Positions 47,442 to 56,894 of a DNA stretch of 64,000 nucleotides are shown piece after piece. The first letter of the stretch is position 1. The number at the start of each line of letters is the position of its first letter. The notes beneath the pieces were generated by a model. It made no database searches. It was not told the origin of the DNA and was given only the letters and a program-made list of their open reading frames with translations. The position numbers were made by a program, and so were the translations under genes. Origin of the DNA: Caldilineaceae bacterium (GTDB taxonomy: Bacteria > Chloroflexota > Anaerolineae > Caldilineales > Caldilineaceae); assembly GCA_958295845.1 (NCBI GenBank), contig OY282376.1, positions 2,369,022 to 2,433,021 on the forward strand, given 5' to 3'.

Positions 47442-48683
47442 ATGGAAAACGCAGCTATTTTCGGTTGGGCGCTTCTGTGGATTCTATTCTGGGGTGCCCT
47501 CGGCGGCGTCGTGACGCCCCGCGTCTACGCCCGCAAAGACCTGGAAATCTCCCAGGCTTCGTTTGGCGGTGCAGTGATTGGCGCCGCCCTCGGCCCCTTC
47601 AGCCTCCTCCCGCTCTGGTTCGCCACGCCTAAAATAACCAGCCGTCTGATCGGCATCGCCATCGCCATAGTCGTCGGCATATTTATCGCCGCGTTTGCTC
47701 TCGCCGACCCCGACAACCTGTGCGTCGCCAATGGCGGGTTCGTAATCTCTCAGCTTGCCAACGGCATCGTCATCGGCATCATCTACGGCCTTATGGCCCT
47801 CGGCCTCACGCTGATCTTCTCAATTCTCGGCGTTGTCAGCTTCGCCCACGGCGAGTTCTACATGATCGGCGGGATGGTCACCTATTTCATGACCGCCGAA
47901 TGGATTCCCGGCGTTTCGCCAATTATCGCCATTCTTGCCAGTTGCGTCGTCACTTTCGCAATCGGCTACCTCTTTGAACGGATATTCCTGCGCCCAATGG
48001 GAAGCGGCGAGATCGAACGCCCCACCGAGTATGCCATTCTCGTAACTTTCGGCCTGGCCTTCTTCCTGCAGTACTTGACCCAGGCCCTGACATCGGCAGT
48101 GCCCGTAAAAGCGCAGCGTTTCTTCCCCTTCCCGCGCACGGAAATTCCTGCCGATTCGGGGGCTCTGCTCAAGATGACGCCCGGCAATGTTACCGTCTTT
48201 GACGCGATTTCAATCCCCAATCCCCGTTTCACTGCCGCTCTTCTTGCCCTGATGATGCTCGCCGCACTGCTCTGGTTCCTCTACCGCACTTGGGTCGGCA
48301 AGGCCCTTCGCGCTGTCAGCCAGGACAGACAGGCAGCGGCCGTCACCGGCATCAATCCCAACTCCATGAACACCTTGGCCTTCAGTATGGGCGCGATGCT
48401 TGCCGGGTTATCAGGGGCCTCTCTCGTTCAGGTCTTCTCCTGGCTGCCCCAGGTCGGAATCCCCGCCGCCGCCCGCTCCTTCGTCATTATCGTGCTTGGC
48501 GGCATGGGCAGCCTTCCCGGCGCATTCCTCGGCGGCCTTATCGTCGGCCTCGTGGAGGCCGCAGGAACCGGCTGCATTCCCGATGCCACCAGAGCAGCCG
48601 CCTACATTCCCGCTTACGGAATGGTGATTCTAACGCTGGTTCTCCTTTTGAAACCAACCGGCCTCTTTGGGCGAGAACTATGA
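47442..48683 (+). CDS. livH: Branched-chain amino acid ABC permease LivH-like
   Basis: 413-aa polytopic permease, longer than the typical 290-310 because of about 100 extra N-terminal residues with several hydrophobic segments. The core starts at QLANGIVIGIIYGLMALGLTLIFSI, with FAHGEFYMIGG and the EAA-like loop GKALRAVSQDRQAAAVTGIN; it ends LVLLLKPTGLFGREL. It forms the membrane channel with LivM. The stop overlaps the livM start (ATGA). The ATG at 47442 lies about 95 nt after the hairpin. Family confident; substrate follows the binding proteins. Confidence 0.93.
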   Translation: MENAAIFGWALLWILFWGALGGVVTPRVYARKDLEISQASFGGAVIGAALGPFSLLPLWFATPKITSRLIGIAIAIVVGIFIAAFALADPDNLCVANGGFVISQLANGIVIGIIYGLMALGLTLIFSILGVVSFAHGEFYMIGGMVTYFMTAEWIPGVSPIIAILASCVVTFAIGYLFERIFLRPMGSGEIERPTEYAILVTFGLAFFLQYLTQALTSAVPVKAQRFFPFPRTEIPADSGALLKMTPGNVTVFDAISIPNPRFTAALLALMMLAALLWFLYRTWVGKALRAVSQDRQAAAVTGINPNSMNTLAFSMGAMLAGLSGASLVQVFSWLPQVGIPAAARSFVIIVLGGMGSLPGAFLGGLIVGLVEAAGTGCIPDATRAAAYIPAYGMVILTLVLLLKPTGLFGREL

Positions 48684-49972
48684 GCCCTACCCGCATTTAC
48701 CGCGTCGCAGGTACGATAACAATAGTCCTCCTGCTGTTGATTCCCTTGGCCTCCTCAGAACTGAACGGCCTCGGCCCCCTCGTCCTCAGCAGCTACTTCA
48801 TGCACCTCGCCATCACTGCTTTCTTCTACGCGATTCTCGCCTCAAGCTGGTCCCTCCTGGCCGGTTACGCCGGCCAGTTTTCCTTCGGTCACATGGCATT
48901 CATGGCCATCGGAGGATATACGTCCGGCCTGATCGGGAAATTCATCCGCTTCACAACCGCCCCTTCCGAACTCTGTACGGACATACCTCTGCTCGGCAAC
49001 TGGTGGCTTGTGATCCTGAATATCCGCCGCGTGGGCACGATCGACGAGTCTTGCCTCGACATGGCCAAAACCCAAACCCTGCCCGCAGGTACGCTTATCA
49101 TCTTCCCACCTGTATGGGCGAGTATCGCCATGGGCCTGGTTATGGGCGCAGTCTTTGGCCTCCTGGTCGGCTGGTTGGTACTCCGTTTGCGCAGTACCTA
49201 TCTCGCTCTGTTTACCATCGGCTTTTCCGAAATTCTGCGCGCCTCGATCAGTGCCGAAATCCCCATCACCGAGGGTCAGAGCGGCCTGGAGCTCGTGCCG
49301 CTTTTCCCTGCCGGCATTATGGGCTTCACTTCGACCAGCAAGATTCCGCCGTACTACGCCATGCTGCTCCTCTTCCTCTTTGCAATGGCTCTGATGACTT
49401 GGCTGGCGGGCTCGCGCTTCGGCCTGTTCATCCGCGCCATTCGCGAAGATGAGGAGGCCGCGGCCGCCCTGGGCGTAAACATTGTTCGCTACAAAGTTCT
49501 GGTCTTTGTGATCACCAGCACTCTGGCGGCCGCGGCCGGCGCATTGCAAGGCCACTATATTGGCATTATCACGCCCAATACTGTCATAATCCTGCAGATG
49601 TCACTCGTGATCGCCATGGCGGTTATAGGCGGTTTGGAGAATATCTACGCGGCATCGGTGGGCGCTATTGTCATAACATTTGCCTTGGAACTGCTGCGTA
49701 CCAACATCACCATCGGACCGCTTCACGTCGACATGACACTGTGGCGGCTCGTCTTCTTCGGCCTGCTGCTGATGCTGACACTCCGCTTCCAGCGCAACGG
49801 TCTCCTCTTCCCCATACTTGAACGGATCAGTCGAGGCCGGGTAGCACAGGAGACAGTCTCTATTCGCGTAGAATCTGAAGAATTGGAAGAGGTCGTAACT
49901 GAGGAAGAAGTAGCCTTAGAAACCGAAGAAGAGGAGACCCAACCCGCCAGTAGCGAAGAGAACCCAGGATAA
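48680..49972 (+). CDS. livM: Branched-chain amino acid ABC permease LivM-like
   Basis: 430-aa permease. The start ATG at 48680 overlaps the livH stop by 4 nt. LAGYAGQFSFGHMAFMAIGGYT, GLVMGAVFGLLVGWLVLRLRSTYLA, and the coupling loop FGLFIRAIREDEEAAAALGVN are family hallmarks; the end of the membrane part reads LTLRFQRNGLLFPIL. A Glu-rich C-terminal tail (EEVVTEEEVALETEEE) of about 45 residues is an extra feature. It pairs with LivH, and the cassette genes livG and livF follow. Confidence 0.93.
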   Translation: MSPTRIYRVAGTITIVLLLLIPLASSELNGLGPLVLSSYFMHLAITAFFYAILASSWSLLAGYAGQFSFGHMAFMAIGGYTSGLIGKFIRFTTAPSELCTDIPLLGNWWLVILNIRRVGTIDESCLDMAKTQTLPAGTLIIFPPVWASIAMGLVMGAVFGLLVGWLVLRLRSTYLALFTIGFSEILRASISAEIPITEGQSGLELVPLFPAGIMGFTSTSKIPPYYAMLLLFLFAMALMTWLAGSRFGLFIRAIREDEEAAAALGVNIVRYKVLVFVITSTLAAAAGALQGHYIGIITPNTVIILQMSLVIAMAVIGGLENIYAASVGAIVITFALELLRTNITIGPLHVDMTLWRLVFFGLLLMLTLRFQRNGLLFPILERISRGRVAQETVSIRVESEELEEVVTEEEVALETEEEETQPASSEENPG

Positions 49973-49994
49973 CTTGACCAGGCGGTTAGCGACC

Positions 49995-50720
49995 ATGTTG
50001 AAACTGACCTCGAACAGCATTTACAAGAACTTCGGCGGCCTCGAAGTACTCAAGGACGTCTCCTTTACCGTGGAAGGGCCCGAGCTCATCGGCCTCATCG
50101 GCCCCAACGGCGCCGGTAAGACGACGCTGACCAACATCCTGGACGGCGCGCTCAAACCCTCCAGCGGTACGGTCTACATGAATGGGGAAAGAATCGACAC
50201 GCGCCCGCCCTATGGCGTGGCAAGGGCCGGCCTCGGCCGAACGTTTCAGGTTACGCGCGCCTTTCGTCGTATGACCGTTTTGGAGAACCTGCTCATTCCT
50301 GCGATGGCAATGCGGGCAACAGCCCGCCAGCGCGACTTCGAAGAGAAGGCGCAGGAAGTGCTGGAATTCCTGACAATTTCCCACCTCCGCAACGAGTACG
50401 CCCGCGCCCTCTCTGGCGGCCAGCAGAAGCTATTGGAGCTGGGCCGCCTTCTCATGCTCGATCCCCAGATGATCATTCTGGATGAACCCTTCGCCGGCGT
50501 CCATCCCCGGTTGATGGATGTCATCTACCGCTACATCACCGAGATCAACGCCCAGGGCAAGGCATTCATCATCATCAGCCATGATATGGACACGATCTTC
50601 ACGCTCAGCCGCCGCCTGCTCGTGCTGAACTACGGCGATCTGATTGCCGACGGCGACCCGGAGATCGTACGCGAAGATCCTTTGGTCAAGGCCGCTTACC
50701 TCGGTGAGGATGAAGAGTAA
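49995..50720 (+). CDS. livG: Branched-chain amino acid ABC ATP-binding protein LivG-like
   Basis: 241-aa ABC ATPase. Walker A GPNGAGKTT, LivG-type GLGRTFQVTRAF, signature LSGGQQKLLELGRL, Walker B MIILDEPFAGVHP and switch His in IIISHDMDTIF. The ATG at 49995 gives MLKLTSNSIYKNFGGLEV; an earlier TTG (49974) is less likely. It overlaps livF by one nucleotide (TAATG). Energises import with LivF. Confidence 0.94.
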   Translation: MLKLTSNSIYKNFGGLEVLKDVSFTVEGPELIGLIGPNGAGKTTLTNILDGALKPSSGTVYMNGERIDTRPPYGVARAGLGRTFQVTRAFRRMTVLENLLIPAMAMRATARQRDFEEKAQEVLEFLTISHLRNEYARALSGGQQKLLELGRLLMLDPQMIILDEPFAGVHPRLMDVIYRYITEINAQGKAFIIISHDMDTIFTLSRRLLVLNYGDLIADGDPEIVREDPLVKAAYLGEDEE

Positions 50721-51424
50721 TGCTGGCAGTCAATGACCTGTACGTTGGGTACTACCGTGATCTGAACATCCTTCAGGGTGTCTCCCTGCAGGCAGAGGCT
50801 GGCAAAATCACCACCATCCTCGGCGCCAACGGGGTCGGCAAGTCGACCATGCTCAAGGCGATCTATGGCTTCCTGCGCCCGAATGAGGGCCAGATTCACC
50901 TCAACGAGCAGGACATTATCGATGTGCCTACGCACGAACGCATTAACATGGGAATCTCCTACATTCCCCAGCAGCCCGGCGTCTTCCGCTTCATGTCCGT
51001 CGAGGAAAATCTGGAGCTGGGCGCGTGGACCTTCAAGAATGACAAGAGCCGTATCAAGCGCAAGCTCGAAGAAAACTACGACCGGTTCCCCGATCTCAAA
51101 CCCCGCCGCCGCTCAAACGCCGGCGAGCTCTCTGGCGGCATGCAGCGCATGGTCGAAATCGGCCGTACCCTCATGACCGACCCCAAACTGATCCTGGTAG
51201 ATGAGCCCACCGCCGGCCTCGCCAAGCTGCTCTCGGAAGAGGTCTACCAGATGCTCGTCGACCTGCGCGACCGCGACGGCCTGACAATCCTGCTCGTGGA
51301 TCAGGAGATTCGCTCCGCCCTCAAAGTCGCTGACTACGTCTACGTCCTGGAGCTGGGCCGCAACAAATTCCAGGGGCCCGCCGAAGAGTTTACCGACCTC
51401 GAAAAGGCCTTCTGGGTTGGCTAA
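50720..51424 (+). CDS. livF: Branched-chain amino acid ABC ATP-binding protein LivF-like
   Basis: 234-aa ABC ATPase. Walker A LGANGVGKST, ISYIPQQPGVFRFMSVEENL, signature LSGGMQRMVEIGRTL, Walker B LILVDEPTAGLA, and a D-loop region; the canonical switch His is replaced in the stretch LLVDQEIRSAL, as is common for LivF (Gln/Asp there). The start overlaps the livG stop. The neighbouring aminotransferase gene begins within the last codons of livF, suggesting co-transcription. Confidence 0.94.
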   Translation: MLAVNDLYVGYYRDLNILQGVSLQAEAGKITTILGANGVGKSTMLKAIYGFLRPNEGQIHLNEQDIIDVPTHERINMGISYIPQQPGVFRFMSVEENLELGAWTFKNDKSRIKRKLEENYDRFPDLKPRRRSNAGELSGGMQRMVEIGRTLMTDPKLILVDEPTAGLAKLLSEEVYQMLVDLRDRDGLTILLVDQEIRSALKVADYVYVLELGRNKFQGPAEEFTDLEKAFWVG

Positions 51425-52748
51425 GGCCTGTCTCCGCAATGTGCAAAACTCGCAAGTGAATCTCTCACTCTCCTCCTCATTGGGCGACCGGCTTGCCCCG
51501 TCGCCTACCCTCCTTATCAACGAACGCGTTCGCCAAATGTGGGCCAAGGGCGAAACAGTCTACCACCTAGGATTTGGCGAGTCCCGCTTTCCCGCCCATC
51601 CCAAGATTGTCCGTGCGCTGGTTGAGAACGCCGCCCGCCAAAGCTATCTGCCCAGCGCCGGGATTCCCGAGCTCCGGCAGGCAATCGCAACCTTTCACTC
51701 GCGACAGCTGGACCGTGAAGTCGGCGCCGACCAGGTAATCGTCGCACCCGGAAGCAAATCCCTCCTGTTCGCCTTCCAGATGGCGCTGGCCGGCGCTACA
51801 GTACTTCACACGCCTTCATGGGTCAGCTACGAGCCCCAGTCCAGACTGTTTAACCGCCCCGTCCTGCGCCTGCCCGCAACACCGGAGGACGGCCACCGTC
51901 TCTATCCAGCAAGGCTCCAACAGCTCCTGAGGCACTCCCCGTACAGTCAGCACCTGCTCATCCTCAACAGCCCCAGCAACCCCACAGGGCAGATGCTCGA
52001 GCCCGCCCTGCTCGAAGAGATTGCCGAAATCTGCAGGCGGGAGGAGGTCCTCGTTCTTTCGGACGAGATTTACGGCCTCACCGCATACGGCCGCAAACAT
52101 GTCTCAATCAGCAGCTTCTACCCGGAGGGAACAGTCGTCCTCGGCGGAATGAGCAAGCATCTTTCACTCGGCGGCTGGCGTCTTGGCATTGCGCTCTTGC
52201 CGCCCGGCGACATGGGACAGCAACTCCTCCAAGCGGTCGCAAAAGTCGGCAGCGAACTCTGGTCCACCGCGTCCGCCCCGATCCAGTATGCCGCAATCAC
52301 CGCCTACGCCGACGACGCCGAACTGACCGGATACGTGGAGAAATGCACAGCCTTACACGCCGCCCGAACTCGTTACCTCTGGCGCGGCCTCTCCGAATTG
52401 GACGTCCCCTGCGCCGAACCAATGGGCGGCTTCTACCTGTTCCCCAACTTCGATCACTGGCGCAAACCTCTCGCATCCCTTGGCGTCCAAACATCGGTCG
52501 ACCTCGCACGTTACCTGCTGGAAGAATGGCAAATCGCCACCCTGCCCGGATCAGACTTCGGCACACCCGCCCATGAGCTCTCACTTCGACTATCAACCAG
52601 CTACGTCGACCTGGAGACGGACGAAAAAGCCGCCCAACTGATCGAACGTGCCGTAGCCGGCGTTAGCGATGAAGATCTGCTCCGCGACCACCACCCTGGA
52701 ATGAACGAAGTGCTGACCCGCTTACAGCGCTTTCTGTCCTCCATGTGA
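51417..52748 (+). CDS. Class I/II pyridoxal-phosphate aminotransferase
   Basis: About 430 aa, fold type I aminotransferase. FGESRFPAHPKIVRAL, YLPSAGIPELRQAI, VIVAPGSKSLLFAFQMALAG, NSPSNPTGQMLEPALLEEI, LSDEIYGLTAYG (Asp and Tyr), the PLP Lys in GGMSKHLSLGGWRLG, and a final Arg in HELSLRLSTSYV. Transfers amino groups between an amino acid and a 2-oxo acid, which fits immediate proximity to the amino-acid importer. The start is uncertain: TTG at 51417 overlaps livF by 8 nt, and GTG at 51441 or 51456 are alternatives. No strong ribosome-binding site stands out. Confidence 0.85.
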   Translation: MAKACLRNVQNSQVNLSLSSSLGDRLAPSPTLLINERVRQMWAKGETVYHLGFGESRFPAHPKIVRALVENAARQSYLPSAGIPELRQAIATFHSRQLDREVGADQVIVAPGSKSLLFAFQMALAGATVLHTPSWVSYEPQSRLFNRPVLRLPATPEDGHRLYPARLQQLLRHSPYSQHLLILNSPSNPTGQMLEPALLEEIAEICRREEVLVLSDEIYGLTAYGRKHVSISSFYPEGTVVLGGMSKHLSLGGWRLGIALLPPGDMGQQLLQAVAKVGSELWSTASAPIQYAAITAYADDAELTGYVEKCTALHAARTRYLWRGLSELDVPCAEPMGGFYLFPNFDHWRKPLASLGVQTSVDLARYLLEEWQIATLPGSDFGTPAHELSLRLSTSYVDLETDEKAAQLIERAVAGVSDEDLLRDHHPGMNEVLTRLQRFLSSM

Positions 52749-52883
52749 GCCCCACGGAATCCTCCCGCCCGTCTCGCCTACATCTGCCTTTTCTCCCGTA
52801 TCCAGCAGTGCATCGCAAATCGACCAGCCGTGCATCGCCAACGTCACCCCAGTCTTAACAAGTGATGAAAATGAGAGACTGAA

Positions 52884-53846
52884 ATGTATCCCCATCATTC
52901 TGTAGAGCCCGTACCAGTCGACCGCCTTCAGACCGTTTCTGTTATCGGTGCAGGGACAATCGGAGCCAGCTGGGCAGCCTGTTTTCTGGCCAACGGCCTG
53001 AACGTTGTCGCCGTCGATCCGGTTCGCGAGGAAGAAGACCTGCGCCGTGCCATCGACAAGATGACCCCCGCACTCGAGAGCATCGGTCTGGCATCCGGCA
53101 TTGACCAGGATCGTTTGCGATTCTCATCCCAAATCGGCGAAGAGCTTGCCGCAGTCCAATTCGTGCAGGAAAACGTCCCCGAACGCCTGGACATTAAGCG
53201 CGAAACCTTGCGACATCTGGAGTCGGTAATAGGTCCACAAGTAATCGTAAGCAGCAGCGCCACCGCCCTGATTCCGTCCGACATTCAGGCGGAGGCCAGG
53301 CATCCGCAACGCCTGCTCGTAGGCCACCCCTTCAACCCGCCACACCTGATTCCACTGGTGGAAGTTTCCGGCGGCGCGCAGACTGCACCCGAATTCCTGG
53401 ATTGGGCAATGGAGTTCTACCGGGCAATCGGCAAGGCGCCCGTCCTGATGAAAAGGGAGGCCTACGGCCACATCGCCAACCGGCTCGCCGCAGCTCTCTT
53501 CAGAGAGGCCATCCACCTCGTGGCCGAAGGCATCGCAACCGTTGAGGACATCGACAACGTCATAACGCAGGGCCCGGGCCTGCGCTGGGCCTTGCAGGGC
53601 CCGTTCACCACCTATCATCTGGCCGGCGGCGACGAGGGAATCGCCCACTACATGCGCCATCTGGGACCGTCGCAAGAGGCGCGCTGGCGAACCTTGGGGG
53701 AACCAACCCTGACTGAGGAACTTACCGCGCAAATCGTCAGGCAAGTAGAAGAGGCGGCCGCCGGACTCTCACCGGCCCAGCTCGCCCACATCCGCGACGC
53801 CGGACTCGTGGAAATCCAACGCCTCAAGAAAGGCCTCCCCAACTAG
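52884..53846 (+). CDS. 3-hydroxyacyl-CoA dehydrogenase family (carnitine/gulonate dehydrogenase-like)
   Basis: 320-aa NAD-dependent L-3-hydroxyacid dehydrogenase. N-terminal Rossmann VIGAGTIGASWAACFLANGL, catalytic His region LLVGHPFNPPHLIPLVEV with Glu, GHIANRLAAALFREA, and GPGLRWALQGPFTTYHLAGG, a pattern typical of L-carnitine dehydrogenase and lambda-crystallin/gulonate dehydrogenase. The family oxidises the 3-hydroxy group of small acids or acyl-CoA. It follows the aminotransferase by 136 nt on the same strand and could work with it in amino-acid or quaternary-amine use. Substrate not determinable. Confidence 0.9.
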   Translation: MYPHHSVEPVPVDRLQTVSVIGAGTIGASWAACFLANGLNVVAVDPVREEEDLRRAIDKMTPALESIGLASGIDQDRLRFSSQIGEELAAVQFVQENVPERLDIKRETLRHLESVIGPQVIVSSSATALIPSDIQAEARHPQRLLVGHPFNPPHLIPLVEVSGGAQTAPEFLDWAMEFYRAIGKAPVLMKREAYGHIANRLAAALFREAIHLVAEGIATVEDIDNVITQGPGLRWALQGPFTTYHLAGGDEGIAHYMRHLGPSQEARWRTLGEPTLTEELTAQIVRQVEEAAAGLSPAQLAHIRDAGLVEIQRLKKGLPN

Positions 53847-53894
53847 AGCTTTCTCATAGCCTTCGAGATGGTTAAATGTCAGAGCCCGCCTCCC

Positions 53895-55307
53895 CTACGA
53901 GGTCCCCTCGCACGGTCTGTCACCCAACTCTCTCTGCAATCCCGCTAACTCGACCTTGAGCTCCTCTACCAGGTCGGCGTTGGCCGCATCGTGGTAGATA
54001 TTCTGCATCTCTCTGGGATCGTTCTCGAGGTCAAAGAGTTCCCACTCCGGCCTCGTAGGCTCGTCAATCGCGCCTGCGCTGCCAAATGCCTCCCCATAGT
54101 AGTAGATCAGCTTATGGCGCTCTGTGCGAATGCCGTAATGGGCTGGGATGTTGAAGTGGGCCAGATGCATCCAGTAGCGGTAGTACATCGACCTGCGCCA
54201 GTCTGACGGCGGCCTCCCTTCCGCGAGCGGGCGCAGACTCCTGCCCTGCATGTCTTGCGGAACCGGCGCCCCACAGAAATCCAAAATGGTCGGCGCAAAG
54301 TCTACATTCAGCGCAATGCGTTCACTGGTAACAGCCCCCTGAACCAGTCGAGGGTAGCGCATCAGAAAGGGAATCCGAATCGACTCCTCGTACATGAACC
54401 GCTTGTCGTACCAGCCGTGGTCGCCCAGAAAGAAGCCGTGGTCTGACGTGTAAATGACGACTGTGTCCTCGGCGATCTCGGTATCGTCCAGGTAGTCCAG
54501 TAGGCGGCCCACATTCTCGTCGATCGAAGCAACGCAGCGAAGGTAATTTCGCATGTAGCTCTGGTAGTTCCACGCCTTCTGCTCCTCGGCCGACAGCCCA
54601 GGGGGAACCGGATCGGGCACATGGTTCTTCAAGTGCATCAGCGCAACCTGTTCGGTCGCCATTCCGGCCGCGGCCGCCCGATTCCCGTAGTCGTCGTGAA
54701 ACGTAGCAGGCTCGGGAATCGGTTCATCCGCAAAGAGTTGTCTGTGCTTGGGATTGGGCTGGAACGGATCGTGGGGAGCTTTGTGCGCGCAGACCAGGAA
54801 AAACGGCCGCTCCGCTTCCCGCTGTGACAGCCAGTTCAGAGCTTTGTCCGTCAGTACGTCCGTCACATAACCCTGCTCCACAACCGGCTCTCCCATCTCC
54901 GTCATCTCAGGATCGTAGTATCGGCCCTGTCCAGGCAGAACGCTCCAGAAGTCGTAACCCGCCGGGTCGCTATGCCCACCATGCCCGAGATGCCACTTCC
55001 CTACGAATGCCGTCTGGTAACCTTCATCGTGCAGGAGCATCCCCAGCGTCGTCTCATGGGTCTGGTCAATTACGTCGTTGAGCGTCTTGATTCCAGTCGT
55101 ATGGCTGTACTTTCCAGTGTGTACAGACGCCCGCGCAGGCGTACAAATCGCATTTGTGCAGAAGCAGGAGTCCAGCCGCAGGCCTTCCACGGCAATCCGA
55201 TCCAGGTTTGGTGTTCTGTTCAGTCTGCCACCATAGGTCGAAAACGCGGCCGGGGCGTGATCATCGGCCATGATCAGTAGGACATTGGGACGCCGTCTGG
55301 CGGTCAT
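53895..55307 (-). CDS. Type I sulfatase
   Basis: 470-aa sulfatase of the alkaline phosphatase superfamily. The metal ligands begin with IMADDHA (D15, D16), and the formylglycine signature is CTPAR (Cys55) followed by GKYSHTTG. Later motifs: HLGHGGHSD, CAHKAPHDPF, and SDHGFFLGDHGWYDKR with metal ligands. It hydrolyses sulfate esters, and the lack of an obvious signal peptide suggests a cytoplasmic enzyme or that export is cryptic. An anaerobic or aerobic formylglycine-generating enzyme must be encoded elsewhere. Transcribed on the minus strand after the sugar ABC genes, separated by a terminator, so probably its own unit. Confidence 0.92.
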   Translation of the reverse strand: MTARRRPNVLLIMADDHAPAAFSTYGGRLNRTPNLDRIAVEGLRLDSCFCTNAICTPARASVHTGKYSHTTGIKTLNDVIDQTHETTLGMLLHDEGYQTAFVGKWHLGHGGHSDPAGYDFWSVLPGQGRYYDPEMTEMGEPVVEQGYVTDVLTDKALNWLSQREAERPFFLVCAHKAPHDPFQPNPKHRQLFADEPIPEPATFHDDYGNRAAAAGMATEQVALMHLKNHVPDPVPPGLSAEEQKAWNYQSYMRNYLRCVASIDENVGRLLDYLDDTEIAEDTVVIYTSDHGFFLGDHGWYDKRFMYEESIRIPFLMRYPRLVQGAVTSERIALNVDFAPTILDFCGAPVPQDMQGRSLRPLAEGRPPSDWRRSMYYRYWMHLAHFNIPAHYGIRTERHKLIYYYGEAFGSAGAIDEPTRPEWELFDLENDPREMQNIYHDAANADLVEELKVELAGLQRELGDRPCEGTS

Positions 55308-55325
55308 GATAGAGCCTCGCTAGGG

Positions 55326-55365
55326 AAGAAAAACACCCCCAAGCAAGATCTTCTGCAAGGGGGTG
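55326..55365 (-). terminator. Intrinsic terminator after sugar ABC importer genes
   Basis: On the minus strand CACCCCC (55365-55359) pairs with GGGGGTG (55340-55334), with an inner palindromic AAGATCTT in the loop, followed by TTTTTCTTCCC. It lies about 120 nt beyond the binding-protein stop at 55486 and upstream of the sulfatase start. Confidence 0.8.
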
Positions 55366-55485
55366 CATTGGCTTTTCGTTGACTACGTTGAGAACTGAGT
55401 GAAGGAAGGATTTCCGCTTCTAGGCATGGGGAACGGTTCCGCGCCTTCAATTAACTCTTGCAAAGAGCTGGAATCCTGTCAGTGA

Positions 55486-56835
55486 TTACGCGTCTGCCAG
55501 CAGTTCATCTACCTCTGCCTTGACACCATTGGCCGCATCCTCTACCGTACTGTCGCCAAGCCAGACCAGCTCAAACGCCGACGTGAGCGCCGTGTTTATC
55601 TGCGCACGGTTCTTGTGTTGCCACACCGGCACACCAAATTCATCGATGCGGTCCATGTAGAACTCCACGAAGGTGTCGGGGACATCCATCTGGTCCAACA
55701 CGTACTTCGACGTAGAACGGCGGGCGTTGATGATGCCTCTCTGCGCCCAAGTCTGGTGAGCCAGATCGGTAGCGTTGAAACTCACCCATTCCCATGCCTC
55801 TTCAGGGTGCGGGCTTTCGCTTGGAACCGACCACGCAGAACCACCCACATTCAACGTGTGGGTCCCATTTGACCCACCCATCGGGTACGGCGAGATCTCC
55901 CACACAAACGTGCCGTCGAACTGGTCAATGATGCCCGGGAAGGTTGATATCATGCCGGAGCTACCGGAAACAAACAGGTTGCCCAGTCCCTCGATGAGGT
56001 CGGCCGAAGGATGAATGTTGTGGGTCTGAATCGCGTCCAGATACCAGTTGAGAAATTCCAATGTTGCCTCGGAATTGACAATGCATTCAGTCTCATCCTC
56101 ATTGAAAATATCTGTACCCCACGCTACAGCCTGGGGACGGATCTCATTGACCCAGTTGTCCACCATATTCGACATGCCCCAAACTGACACCTCTCTCTTG
56201 TTGAAGCCGTCATCCTGGGGATGGTTGCCGCCCCGGTCCGTGGTCAGCGTGAGACCATGCTCCAGAAGATCGGCATAGGTCGTTCCCACACCCGGTCCTG
56301 TCAGCCCCGCCTCCTCGTAGAGGTTGCGATTGTACCATATCCCCTGTACGCCCACGTCCCAGCTACTGCCATACTGCCCACCCTCAAACTCAAACAGGCC
56401 CCAAACCGAACTGTACCAGTCGTCTGGGAAACCGGGTGTGGCGTCGATCCGAGGATTCAGATCTTCGATCACGCCCAGGACAGCGTGCGGTCGCACCCAG
56501 GCCGTATGCGTCCAGGCAGCGTCAGGCGGCGAACCGGACGCATACAGTGTGTTCAATTTAGTCCAGTAGTCTCCCCAACCCAGGGTCTGCCCTTCGACTG
56601 TGATCGCTCCGTCATTCTGTTCGGCGAAGACCTCCGACAGTTGAGCCATCAATTCGGTCCAGGCCCATGTCATGGACGTGATCGACACGGGTTCGCTCGC
56701 TGGAGCCGCGGCAGCTCCCTCCTCCCCGTCCGACGTGCCCCCTGGCATCGGCTGGCATGCAGCAAGAACTGCTACCGCGCCGGTCCCAAGACCAGCGCTA
56801 CGCAGGAAACTTCTTCGGCTGATTTGATTCGACAT
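55486..56835 (-). CDS. Extracellular solute-binding lipoprotein, family 1 (sugar ABC), Tat signal
   Basis: 449-aa sugar-binding lipoprotein. Twin-arginine motif RRSFLRSAGL, hydrophobic stretch and lipobox (AVLAAC, Cys27), an Ala/Glu-rich linker, then a bilobed SBP domain with MTWAWTELMAQLSEVFAEQ, GSPPDAAWTHTAW, and GGSAWSVPSESPHPEEAWEWV. It collects an oligosaccharide and passes it to the two permeases encoded upstream on the same strand. The operon order here is permease 1 (58706), permease 2 (57755), binding protein last, then a terminator. No cognate ATPase gene is present. A shared MsmX-type ATPase elsewhere is likely. Confidence 0.92.
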   Translation of the reverse strand: MSNQISRRSFLRSAGLGTGAVAVLAACQPMPGGTSDGEEGAAAAPASEPVSITSMTWAWTELMAQLSEVFAEQNDGAITVEGQTLGWGDYWTKLNTLYASGSPPDAAWTHTAWVRPHAVLGVIEDLNPRIDATPGFPDDWYSSVWGLFEFEGGQYGSSWDVGVQGIWYNRNLYEEAGLTGPGVGTTYADLLEHGLTLTTDRGGNHPQDDGFNKREVSVWGMSNMVDNWVNEIRPQAVAWGTDIFNEDETECIVNSEATLEFLNWYLDAIQTHNIHPSADLIEGLGNLFVSGSSGMISTFPGIIDQFDGTFVWEISPYPMGGSNGTHTLNVGGSAWSVPSESPHPEEAWEWVSFNATDLAHQTWAQRGIINARRSTSKYVLDQMDVPDTFVEFYMDRIDEFGVPVWQHKNRAQINTALTSAFELVWLGDSTVEDAANGVKAEVDELLADA

Positions 56836-56894
56836 ACGTCATTTCTCCCTTTTCTGGTCTGAGTGCTTTGAACGGCTGCGTTTTTGGGTAATAT